From positions 79,096,449 through 79,160,448 of the forward strand of contig CM072810.1 in assembly GCA_037013495.1 (NCBI GenBank): 64,000 bases of DNA, given 5' to 3'. The translations under genes were made by a program, and so were the position numbers. The DNA is from Hippophae tibetana (taxonomy: Eukaryota; Streptophyta; Magnoliopsida; Rosales; Elaeagnaceae). The notes under the pieces are model-generated. The model saw only the letters and a list, made by a program, of their open reading frames with translations, did not search any database and was not told the DNA's origin. This document shows positions 49,406 to 61,504 of this stretch, piece after piece; position 1 is the first letter of the stretch; every line of letters begins with the position of its first letter.

Positions 49406-50625
49406 ACCTATTTAAGTGACGAAAACGATGGAATTTGTGTACAAAAATGAGTTTCCAAAGCAAGGAAAATTAATATTGTTTGAATCTATACGATCTTCAA
49501 TTTGATATATTATAATAGTCGTTTCAATACACGAGTACAAGATTATCGTAGTGAATACTTGCGACACATATTTATTAATTTTTTTATTGTTTTTGAAAAT
49601 GTGAATAGTATCCATTTTATGTTTCTTTCTCTTATATTTTTTAAAGAATAAAGATTGAATGAAAACAATTATAAAAAACAATTGGTGGGCACCAATATCT
49701 TAATTATAGCTTTTTGAATAAAATCGAAGGTAAGTAAAACCGAAATGGTGTGACAAAAACATTTAAACCTTGCTAATTGATGTAAATGATGCCATTTGTG
49801 TTCAAAAATGAAGTTCCAAATCAAGGAATATTAATATTGAGTGAGTCTATATAATTTTTGTTTTGATATATTGTAATTCTTGTGTCTATAACCGAGTAAA
49901 CAATTATCGTAGTTAATAGTTGGAACTCATATTTATCAAACTTTTTGTTGTTTTTGAAACTTTTAGTAGTAGTCCCTTCTATTTCTCTTCGCTTATATTT
50001 TTTAAAGAATAGAGATTGATTAAATAAATTAATAAATAACCCTTGGTCGGAACCAATATCTACTTTATAGCTCTTTTGTATAAAATCGAAAGGAAGTAAA
50101 ACGGAAATGTTGCAACAAAATGTTTAAACCCTATTTAAGTGACGAAAACGATGGAATTTGTGTACAAAAATGAGTTTCCAAAGCAAAGAAAATTAATATT
50201 GTGTGAATCTATACGATCTTCAATTTGATATATTATAATAGCCATTTCAATACACGAGTACAAGATTATCGTAGTGAATACTTGCGACACATATTTATTA
50301 ATTTTTTTATTGTTTTTGAAAATTTGAATAGTATCCATTTTATTTTTCACTCTCTTATATTTTTTAAAGAATATAGATTGAATGAAAACAATAATAAATA
50401 ACCCTTGGTTGGAACCAATATCTTCATTATAGGTCTTTTGAATAAAATCCAAAGTAAGTAAAACGGAAATGGTGTGATAAAAACCTTAAAACCTTGCTAA
50501 GTGATGTAAATGATGCCATTTGTGTTCAAAAATGAGGTTCCAAATCAAGGAATATTAATATTGTGTTAGTCTATACAATATGTTATTTGATATATTGTAA
50601 TTATTGTGTCTATAACCGAGTAAAC
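49406..50625 (+). repeat. Dimers related to the 27-kb member, with a divergent A
   Basis: The first part, including TTTTATGTTTC, AAGAATAAAGATTG and TTATAAAAAACAATTGG near 49.6 kb, matches 26.9-27.45 kb at an offset of about 22,422 bp. The next A, near 49.96 kb, reads GAAACTTTTAGTAGTAG where others have GAAAATTTGAGCAGTAG, an unusual cluster of changes. The last B has GTGTGATAAAAACC (50.47 kb) and TAATTATTGTGTC (50.60 kb). The duplicated 6-kb block starts directly after. Confidence 0.75.
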
Positions 50626-53600
50626 AATTATCGTAGTTAATAGTTGGAAATCATATTTATCAAATTTTTTGTTGTTTTTGAAAATTTGAGGAGTAGTCCC
50701 TTCTTTTTCTCTTCTCTTAAATTTTTTAAAGAATAGAGATTGATTGAATAAATTAATAAATAACCCTTGGTCGGAACCAATATCTACTTTATAGCTGTTT
50801 TGAATAAAACCGAAAGGAAGTAAAATGGATATGTTGCAATAAAACGTTTAAACCCTATTTAAGTGACGTAAACGATGGAATTTGTATACAAAAATGAGTT
50901 TCCAAAGCTAGGAAAATTAATATTGTGTAAATCTATACGATCTTCAATTTGAGATTATAATAGTCATTTCAATACACGAGTACAAGATTATCGTAGCGAA
51001 TACTTGCGACACATATTTATTAATTTTTTTATTGTTTTTGAAAATGTGAATAGTATCCATTTTATATTTCTTTCTCTTATATTGTTTAAAGAATATAGAA
51101 TGAATGAAAACAATTATAAATAACAATTGGTGGGCACCAATATCTTCACTACAGCTCTTTTGAATAAAATCGAAGGTAAGTAAAACGGAAATGGTGTGAC
51201 AAAAACATTTAAACCTTGCTAAGTGATGTAAATGATGCCATTTGTGTCCAGAAATGAAGTTCCAAATCAAGGAATATTAATATTGTGTGAGTCTATATAA
51301 TTTGTGTTTTGATATATTGTAATTCTTGTGCCTATAACCGAGTAAACAATTATCGTAGTTAATAGTTGGAATTCATATTTATCAAACTTTTTGTTGTTTT
51401 TGAAAATTTGAGCAGTAGTCCCTTCTTTTTCTCTTCGCTTATATTTTTAAAGAATAGAGATTGATTGAATAAATTAATAAATAACCCTTGGTCGGAACCA
51501 ATATCTACTTTATAGCTCTTTTGAATAAAAGCGAAAGGAAGTAAAACGGAAATGTTGCAATAAAACGTTTAAACCCTATTTAAGTGACGTAAACGATAGA
51601 ATTTGTGTACAAAAATGAGTTTCCAAATCTAGGAAAATTAATATTGTGTAAATCTATACGATCTTCAATTTGATATATTATAATAGTCGTTTCAATACAC
51701 GAGTACAAGATTATCGTAGGGAATACTTGCGACACATATTTATTAATTTTTTTATTGTTTTTGAAAATGTGAATAGTATCCATTTTATATTTCTTTCTCT
51801 TATATTTTTTAAATAATATAGATTGAATGAAAACAATTATAAATAACAATTGGTGGGCACCAATATCTGAATTACAGCTTTTTGAATAAAATCGAAGGTA
51901 AGTAAAACCGAAATGGTGTGACAAAAACATTAAAACCTTGCTAAGTGATGTAAATGATGCCATTTGTGATCAAAAATGAAGTTCCAAATCAAGCAATATT
52001 AATATTGTGTGAGTCTATATAATTTGTGTTTTGATATATTGTAATTCTTGTGTCTATAACCAAGTAAACAATTATCGTAGTTATTAGTTGGAACTCATAT
52101 TTATCAAACTTTTTGTTGTTTTTGAAAATTTGAGCAGTATTCCCTTCTTTTTCTCTTCTCTTATATTTTTTAAAGAATAGAGATTGATTAAATAAATTAA
52201 AAAATAACCCTTGGTCGGAATCAATATCTACTTTATAGCTCTTTTGAATAAAACCGAAAGGAAGTAAAATGGATATGTTGCAATAAAACGTTTAAACCCT
52301 ATTTAAGTGACGAAAACGATGGAATTTGTGTACAAAAATGAGTTTCCAAAGCTAGGAAAATTAATATTGTGTAAATCTATACGATCTTCAATTTTATATA
52401 TTATAATAGTCGTTTCAATACACGAGTACAAGATTATCGTAGCGAATACTTGTGACACATATTTATTAATTTTTTTATTGTTTTTGAAAATGTGAATACT
52501 ATCCATTTTATATTTCTTTCTCTTATATTTTTTAAAGAATATAGATTGAATGAAAACAATTATAAATAACAATTGGTGGGCACCAATATCTTAATTACAG
52601 CATTTTTGAATAAAATCGAAGGTAAGTAAAACGGAAATGGTGTGACAAAAACATTAAAACCTTGCTAAGTGATGTAAATGATGCCATTTGTGTTCAAAAA
52701 TGAAGTTCCAAATCAAGGAATATTAATATTGTGTGAGTCTATACAATATGTGTTTTGATATATTGTAATTCTTGTGTCTATAACCGAGTAAACAATTATC
52801 GTAGTTAATAGTTGGAACTCATATTTATCAAACTTTTTGTTGTTTTTGAAAATTTGAGCAGTAGTCCCTTCTTTTTCTCTTCGCTTATATTTTTTAAATA
52901 ATAGAGATTGATTGAATAAATTAATAAATAACCCTTGGTCGGAACCGATATCTACTTTATTGCTCTTTTGAATAAAACCGAGAGGAAGTAAAATGGATAT
53001 GTTGCAATAAAACGTTTAAACCCTATTTAAGTGACGTAAAAGATGGAATTTGTGTACAAAAATGAGTTTCCAAAGCTAGGAAAATTAATATTGTGTAAAT
53101 CTATACTATCTTCAATTTGATATATTATAATAGTCGTTTCAATACACGAGTACAAGATTATCGTAGCGAATACTTGCGAGACATATTTATTAATTTTTTT
53201 ATTGTTTTTGAAAATGTGAATACTATCCATTTTATATTTCTTTCTCTTATATTTTTTAAAGAATATAGATTGAATGAAAACAATTATAAATAACCCTTGG
53301 TTGGCACCAATATATTCATTATAGCTCTTTTGAATAAAATCCAAAGTAAGTAAAACTGAAATGGTGTGACAAAAACATTAAAACCTTGCTAAGTGATGTA
53401 AATGATGCCATTTGTCTTCAAAAATGAGGTTCCAAATCAAGGAATATTAATATTGTGTTAGTCTATACAATATGTGATTTTATATATTGTAATTCTTGTG
53501 TCTATAACCGAGTAAACAATTATCGTAGTTAATAGTTGGAACTCATATTTATTAAACTTTTTGTTGTTTTTGAAAATTTGAGAAGTAGTCCCTTCTTTTT

Positions 53601-56600
53601 CTCTTCGCTTATATTTTTTAAAGAATAGAGATTGATTGAATAAATTAATAAATAACCCTTGGTCGGAACCAATATCTACTTTATAGCTCTTTTGTATAAA
53701 ATCGAAAGGAAGTAAAATGGAAATGTTGCAACAAAAGGTTTAAACCCTATTTAAGTGACGAAAACGATGGAATTTGTGTACAAAAATGAGTTTCCAAAGC
53801 TAGGAAAATTAATATTGTGTAAATCTATACGATCTTCAATTTGAGATTATAATAGTCATTTCAATACACGAGTACAAGATTATCGTAGCGAATACTTGCG
53901 ACACATATTTATTAATTTTTTTATTGTTTTTGAAAATGTGAATAGTATCCATTTTATATTTCTTTCTCTTATATAGTTTAAAGAATATAGATTGAATGAA
54001 AACAATTATAAATAACAATTGGTGGGCACCAATATCTTAATTACAGCATTTTTGAATAAAATCGAAGGTAAGTAAAACGGAAATGGTGTGACAAAAACAT
54101 TAAAACCTTGCTAAGTGATGTAAATGATGCCATTTGTGTTCAAAAATGAGGTTCCAAATCAAGGAATATTAATATTGTGTTAGTCTATACAATATGTGAT
54201 TTGATATATTGTAATTCTTGTGTCTATAACCGAGTAAACAATTATCGTAGTTATTAGTTGGAACTCATATTTATCAAATTGTTTGTTGTTTTTGAAAATT
54301 TGAGCAGTATTCCCTTCTTTTTCTCTTCTCTTATATTTTTTAAAGAATAGAGATTGATTAAATAAATTAATAAATAACCCTTGGTCGGAACCAATATCTA
54401 CTTTATAGCTCTTTTGAATAAAACCGAAAGGAAGTAAAAGGGATATGTTGCAATAAAACGTTTAAACCCTATTTAAGTGACGTAAACGATGGCATTTGTG
54501 TACAAAAATGAGTTTCCAAAGCAAGGAAAATTAATATTGTGTGAATCTATACGATCTTCAATTTGATATATTATAATAGTCGTTTCAATACACGAGTACA
54601 AGATTATCGTAGTGAATACTTACAACACATATTTATTAATTTTTTTATTGTTTTTGAAAATGTGAATAGTATCCATTTTATTTTTCACTCTCTTATATTT
54701 TTTAAAGAATATAGATTGAATGAAAACAATAATAAATAACCCTTGGTTGGAACCAATATCTTCATTATAGCTCTTTTGAATAAAATCCAAAGTAAGTAAA
54801 ACCGAAATGGTGTGACAAAAACATTAAAACCTTGCTAAGTGATGTAAATGATGCCATTTGTGTTCAAAAATGAGGTTCCAAATCAAGGAATATTAATATT
54901 GTGTTAGTCTATACAATATGTGATTTGATATATTGTAATTCTTGTGTCTATAACCGAGTAAACAATTATCGTAGTTATTAGTTGGAACTCATATTTATCA
55001 AATTTTTTGTTGTTTTTGAAAATTTGAGTAGTATTCCCTTCTTTTTCTCTTCTCTTATATTTTTTAAAGAATAGAGATTGATTAAATAAATTAATAAATA
55101 ACCCTTGGTCGGAACCAATATCTACTTTATAGCTCTTTTGAATAAAACCGAAAGGAAGTAAAAGGGATATGTTGCAATAAAACGTTTAAACCCTATTTAA
55201 GTGACGTAAACGATGGCATTTGTGTACAAAAATAAGTTTCCAAAGCTAGGAAAATTAATATTGTGTAAATCTATACGATCTTCAATTTGAGATTATAATA
55301 GTCATTTCAATACACGAGTACAAGATTATCGTAGCGAATACTTGCGACACATATTTATTAATTTTTTTATTGTTTTTGAAAATGTGAATAGTATCCATTT
55401 TATTTTTCACTCTCTTATATTTTTTAAAGAATATAGATTGAATGAAAACAATTATAAATAACCCTTGGTTGGCACCAATATCTTAATTATAGCTCTTTTG
55501 AATAAAATCCAAAGTAAGTAAAACGGAAATGGTGTGACAAAAACATTAAAACCTTGCTAAGTGATGTAAATGATATCATTTGTCTTCAAAAATGAGGTTC
55601 CAAATCAAGGAATATTAATATTGTGTTAGTCTATACAATATGTGATTTGATATATTGTAATTCTTGTGTCTATAACCGAGTAAACAATTATCGTAGTTAA
55701 TAGTTGGAACTCATATTTATTAAACTTTATGTTGTTTTTGAAAATTTGAGCAGTAGTCCCTTCTTTTTCTCTTCGCTTATATTTTTTAAAGAATAGAGAT
55801 TGATTGAATAAATTAATAAATAACCCTTGGTCGGAACCAATATCTACTTTATAGCTCTTTTGTATAAAATCGAAAGGAAGTAAAACGGTAATGTTGCAAC
55901 AAAAGGTTTAAACCCTATTTAAGTGACGAAAACGATGGAATTTGTGTACAAAAATGAGTTTCCAAAGCAAGGAAAATTAATATTGTGTGAATCTATACGA
56001 TCCTCAATTTGATATATTATAATAGTCGTTTCAATACACGAGTACAAGATTATCGTAGCGAATACTTGCGACACATATTTATTAATTTTTTTATTGTTTT
56101 TGAAAATGTGAATAGTATCCATTTTATTTTTCACTCTCTTATATTTTTTAAAGAATATAGATTGAATGAAAACAATTATAAATAACCCTTGGTTGGCACC
56201 AATATCTTAATTATAGCTCTTTTGAATAAAATCCAAAGTAAGTAAAACGGAAATGGTGTGACAAAAACATTAAAACCTTGCTAAGTGATGTAAATGATGC
56301 CATTTGTCTTCAAAAATGAGGTTCCAAATCAAGGAATATTAATATTGTGTTAGTCTATACAATATGTGATTTGATATATTGTAATTCTTGTGTCTATAAC
56401 CGAGTAAACAATTATCGTAGTTAATAGTTGGAACTCATATTTATTAAACTTTTTGTTGTTTTTGAAAATTTGAGCAGTAGTCCCTTCTTTTTCTCTTCGC
56501 TTATATTTTTTAAAGAATAGAGATTGATTGAATAAATTAATAAATAACCCTTGGTCGGAACCAATATCTACTTTATAGCTCTTTTGTATAAAATCGAAAG

Positions 56601-56612
56601 GAAGTAAAACGG
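50626..56612 (+). repeat. Long-range duplicated block, copy 2
   Basis: Second copy of the block at 1-5987, 70 dimers downstream and in the same orientation. The rare variants of copy 1 recur at plus 50,625, including the GATATCATTTG change near 55.57 kb. After 56612 the sequence instead resembles the preceding dimer again (ACGGTAATG and CGATCCTC recur near 56.61 and 56.73 kb), which fits an unequal exchange between neighbouring dimers at this edge. Confidence 0.92.
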
Positions 56613-59600
56613 TAATGTTGCAACAAAAGGTTTAAACCCTATTTAAGTGACGAAAACGATGGAATTTGTGTACAAAAATGAGTTTCCAAAGCAAGGAAAA
56701 TTAATATTGTGTGAATCTATACGATCCTCAATTTGATATATTATAATAGTCGTTTCAATACACGAGTACAAGATTATCGTAGTGAATACTTGCGACACAT
56801 ATTTATTAATTTTTTAATTGTTTTTGAAAATGTGAATAGTATCCATTTTATTTTTCACTCTCTTATATTTTTTAAAGAATATAGATTGAATGAAAACAAT
56901 AATAAATAACCCTTGGTTGGAACCAATATCTTCATTATAGCTCTTTTGAATAAAATCCAAAGTAAGTAAAACCGAAATGGTGTGACAAAAACATTAAAAC
57001 CTTGCTAAGTGATGTAAATGATGCCATTTGTCTTCAAAAATGAGGTTCCAAATCAAGGAATATTAATATTGTGTTAGTCTATACAATATGTGATTTGATA
57101 TATTGTAATTCTTGTGTCTATAACCGAGTAAACAATTATCGTAGTTAATAGTTGGAACTCATATTTATTAAACTTTTTGTTGTTTTTGAAAATTTGAGCA
57201 GTAGTCCCTTCTTTTTCTCTTCGCTTATATTTTTTAAAGAATAGAGATTGATTGAATAAATTAATAAATAACCCTTGGTCGGAACCAATATCTACTTTAT
57301 AGCTCTTTTGTATAAAATCGAAAGGAAGTAAAACGGAAATGTTGCAACAAAAGGTTTAAACCCTATTTAAGTGACGAAAACGATGGAATTTGTGTACAAA
57401 AATGAGTTTCCAAAGCAAGGAAAATTAATATTGTGTGAATCTATACGATCCTCAATTTGATATATTATAATAGTCATTTCAATACACGAGTACAAGATTA
57501 TCGTAGTGAATACTTGCGACACATATTTATTAATTTTTTTATTGTTTTTGAAAATGTGAATAGTATCCATTTTATTTTTCACTCTGTTATATTTTTTAAA
57601 GAATATAGATAGAATGAAAACAATAATAAATAACCCTTGGTTGGAACCAATATCTTCATTATAGCTCTTTTGAATAAAATCCAAAGTAAGTAAAACCGAA
57701 ATTGTGTGACAAAAACATTAAAACCTTGCTAAGTGATGTAAATGATGCCATTTGTGTTCAAAAATGAGGTTCCAAATCAAGGAATATTAATATTGTGTTA
57801 GTCTATACAATATGTGATTTGATATATTGTAATTCTTGTGTCTATAACCGAGTAAACAATTATCGTAGTTATTAGTTGGAACTCATATTTATCAAATTTT
57901 TTGTTGTTTTTGAAAATTTGAGTAGTATTCCCTTCTTTTTCTCCTCTCTTATATTTTTTAAAGAATAGAGATTGATTAAATAAATTAATAAATAACCCTT
58001 GGTCGGAACCAATATCTACTTTATAGCTCTTTTGAATAAAACCGAAAGGAAGTAAAAGGGATATGTTGCAATAAAACGTTTAAACCCTATTTAAGTGACG
58101 TAAACGATGGCATTTGTGTACAAAAATGAGTTTCCAAAGCTAGGAAAATTAATATTGTGTAAATCTATACGATCTTCAATTTGAGATTATAATAGTCATT
58201 TCAATACACGAGTACAAGATTATCGTAGCGAATACTTGCGACACAAATTTATTAATTTTTTTATTGTTTTTGAGAATGTGAATAGTATCCATTTTATATT
58301 TCTTTCTCTTATATTGTTTAAAGAATATAGATTGAATGTAAACAATTATAAATAACAATTGGTGGGCACCAATATCTTCATTATAGCTCTTTTGAATAAA
58401 ATCTAAAGTAAGTAAAACCGAAATGGTGTGACAAAAACATTAAAACCTTGCTAAGTGATGTAAATGATGCCATTTGTGTTCAAAAATGAGGTTCCAAATC
58501 AAGGAATATTAATATTGTGTTACTCTATACAATATGTGATTTGATATATTGTAATTCTTGTGTCTATAACCAAGTAAACAATTATCGTAGTTATTAGTTG
58601 GAACTCATATTTATCAAATATTTTGTTGTTTTTGAAAATTTGAGCAGTATTCCCTTCTTTTTCTCTTCTCTTATATTTTTTAAAGAATAGAGATTGATTA
58701 AATAAATTAATAAATAACCCTTGGTCGGAACCAATATCTACTTTATAGCTCTTTTGAATAAAACCGAAAGGAAGTAAAAGGGATATGTTGCAATAAAACG
58801 TTTAAACCCTATTTAAGTGACGTAAACGATGGCATTTGTGTACAAAAATGAGTTTCCAAAGCTAGGAAAATTAATATTGTGTAAATCTATACGATCTTCA
58901 ATTTGAGATTATAATAGTCATTTCAATACACGAGTACAAGATTATCATAGCGAATACTTGCGACACATATTTATTAATTTTTTTATTGTTTTTGAAAATG
59001 TGAATAGTATCCATTTTATATTTCTTTCTCTTATATAGTTTAATAAATATAGATTGAATGAAAACAATTATAAATAACCCTTGGTTGGAACCAATATCTT
59101 CATTATAGCTCTTTTGAATAAAATCCAAAGTAAGTAAAACCGAAATGGTGTGACAAAAACATTAAAACCTTGCTAAGTGATGTAAATGATGCCATTTGTG
59201 TTCAAAAATGAGGTTCCAAATCAAGGAATATTAATATTGTGTTAGTCTATACAATATGTGATTTGATATATTGTAATTCTTGTGTCTATAACCGAGTAAA
59301 CAATTATCGTAGTTATTAGTTGGAACTCATATTTATCAAATTTTTTGTTGTTTTTGAAAATTTGAGCAGTATTCCCTTCTTTTTCTCTTCTCTTATATTT
59401 TTTAAAGAATATAGATTGATTAAATAAATTAATAAATAACCCTTGGTCGGAACCAATATCTACTTTATAGCTCTTTTGAATAAAACCGAATGGAAGTAAA
59501 AGGGATATGTTGCAATAAAACGTTTAAACCCTATTTAAGTGACGAAAACGATGGAATTTGTGTACAAAAATGAGTTTCCAAAACTAGGAAAATTAATATT

Positions 59601-60000
59601 GTGTAAATCTATATGATCTTTAATTTGATATATTATAATAGTCGTTTCAATACACGAGTACAAGATTATCGTAGCGAATACTTGCGACACATATTTATTA
59701 ATTTTTTATTGTTTTTGAAAATGTGAATACTATCCATTTTATATTTCTTTCTCTTATATTTTTTAAAGAATATAGATTGAATGAAAACAATTATAAATAA
59801 CAATTGGTGGGCACCAATATCTTAATTACAGCTTTTTTGAATAAAATCGAAGGTAAGTAAAACGGAAATGGTGTGACAAAAACATTAAAACCTTGCTAAG
59901 TGATGTAAATGATGCCATTTGTGTTCAAAAATGAAGTTCCAAATCAAGGAATATTAATATTGTGTGAGTCTATACAATATGTGTTTTGATATATTGTAAT
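56613..60000 (+). repeat. Mixed dimers after the long-range duplication
   Basis: Nearly five dimers in phase, mostly B2 copies at first and then B1 copies. TTTTTTAATTGTTTTTG near 56.81 kb is shared with 63.32 kb. Private changes are frequent: TTTTTCACTCTGTTA (57.58 kb), CTTTTTCTCCTCTC (57.94 kb), GACACAAATTTA (58.24 kb), TTATCATAGCG (58.94 kb) and CGAATGGAAG (59.49 kb). This suggests a less recently homogenised stretch. Confidence 0.72.
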
Positions 60001-61504
60001 TCTTGTGTCTATAACCGAGTAAACAATTATCGTAGTTAATAGTTGGAACTCATATTTATCAAACTTTTTGTTGTTTTTGAAAATTTGAGCAGTAGTCCCT
60101 TCTTTTTCTCTTCGCTTATATTTTTTAAAGAATAGAGATTGATTGAATAAATTAATAAATAACCCTTGGTCGGAACCGATATCTACTTTATTGCTCTTTT
60201 GAATAAAACCGAAAGGAAGTAAAATGGATATGTTGCAATAAAACGTTTAAACCCTATTTAAGTGACGTAAAAGATGGAATTTGTGTACAAAAATGAGTTT
60301 CCAAAGCTAGGAAAATTAATATTGTGTAAATCTATACTATCTTCAATTTGATATATTATAATAGTCGTTTCAATACACGAGTACAAGATTATCGTAGCGA
60401 ATACTTGTGACACATATTTATTAATATTTTTTTTGTTTTTGAAAATGTGAATAGTATCCATTTTATTTTTCACTCTCTTATATTTTTTAAAGAATATATA
60501 TTGAATGAAAACAATAATAAATAACCCTTGCTTGGCACCAATATCTTCATTATAGCTCTTTTGAATAAAATCCAAAGTAAGTAAAACCGAAATGGTGTGA
60601 CAAAAACATTAAAACCTTGCTAAGTGATGTAAATGATGCCATTTGTGTTCAAAAATGAGGTTCCAAATCAAGGAATATTAATATTGTGTTGGTCTATACA
60701 ATATGTGATTTTATATATTGTAATTCTTGTGTCTATAACCGAGTAAACAATTATCGTAGTTAATAGTTGGAACTCATATTTATCAAACTTTTTGTTGTTT
60801 TTGAAAATTTGAGCAGTAGTCCCTTCTTTTTCTCTTCGCTTATATTTTTTAAAGAATAGAGATTGATTGAATAAATTAATAAATAACCCTTGGTCGGAAC
60901 CGATATCTACTTTATTGCTCTTTTGAATAAAACCGAAAGGAAGTAAAATGGATATGTTGCAATAAAACGTTTAAACCCTATTTAAGTGACGTAAAAGATG
61001 GAATTTGTGTACAAAAATGAGTTTCCAAAGCTAGGAAAATTAATATTGTGTAAATCTATACTATCTTCAATTTGATATATTATAATAGTCGTTTCAATAC
61101 ACGAGTACAAGATTATCGTAGCGAATACTTGTGACACATATTTATTAATATTTTTTTTGTTTTTGAAAATGTGAATAGTATCCATTTTATTTTTCACTCT
61201 CTTATATTTTTTAAAGAATATATATTGAATGAAAACAATAATAAATAACCCTTGCTTGGCACCAATATCTTCATTATAGCTCTTTTGAATAAAATCCAAA
61301 GTAAGTAAAACCGAAATGGTGTGACAAAAACATTAAAACCTTGCTAAGTGATGTAAATGATGCCATTTGTGTTCAAAAATGAGGTTCCAAATCAAGGAAT
61401 ATTAATATTGTGTTGGTCTATACAATATGTGATTTTATATATTGTAATTCTTGTGTCTATAACCGAGTAAACAATTATCGTAGTTAATAGTTGGAACTCA
61501 TATT
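60001..61504 (+). repeat. Tandem duplication of one dimer near 60-61.5 kb
   Basis: About 60,001-60,780 is repeated at 60,725-61,504 (offset 724). Both copies share TTAATATTTTTTTTG (60.42 and 61.15 kb), GAATACTTGTGAC, GTTGGTCTATAC (60.69 and 61.41 kb) and GATTTTATATATTG. I saw no difference between the copies. Confidence 0.83.

Noticed and set aside
50626-56612. Duplicated block as a simple assembly error
   Set aside because: It cannot be excluded, but a real difference (2958 against 53583), different right flanks and an intact dimer phase argue for genuine duplication.
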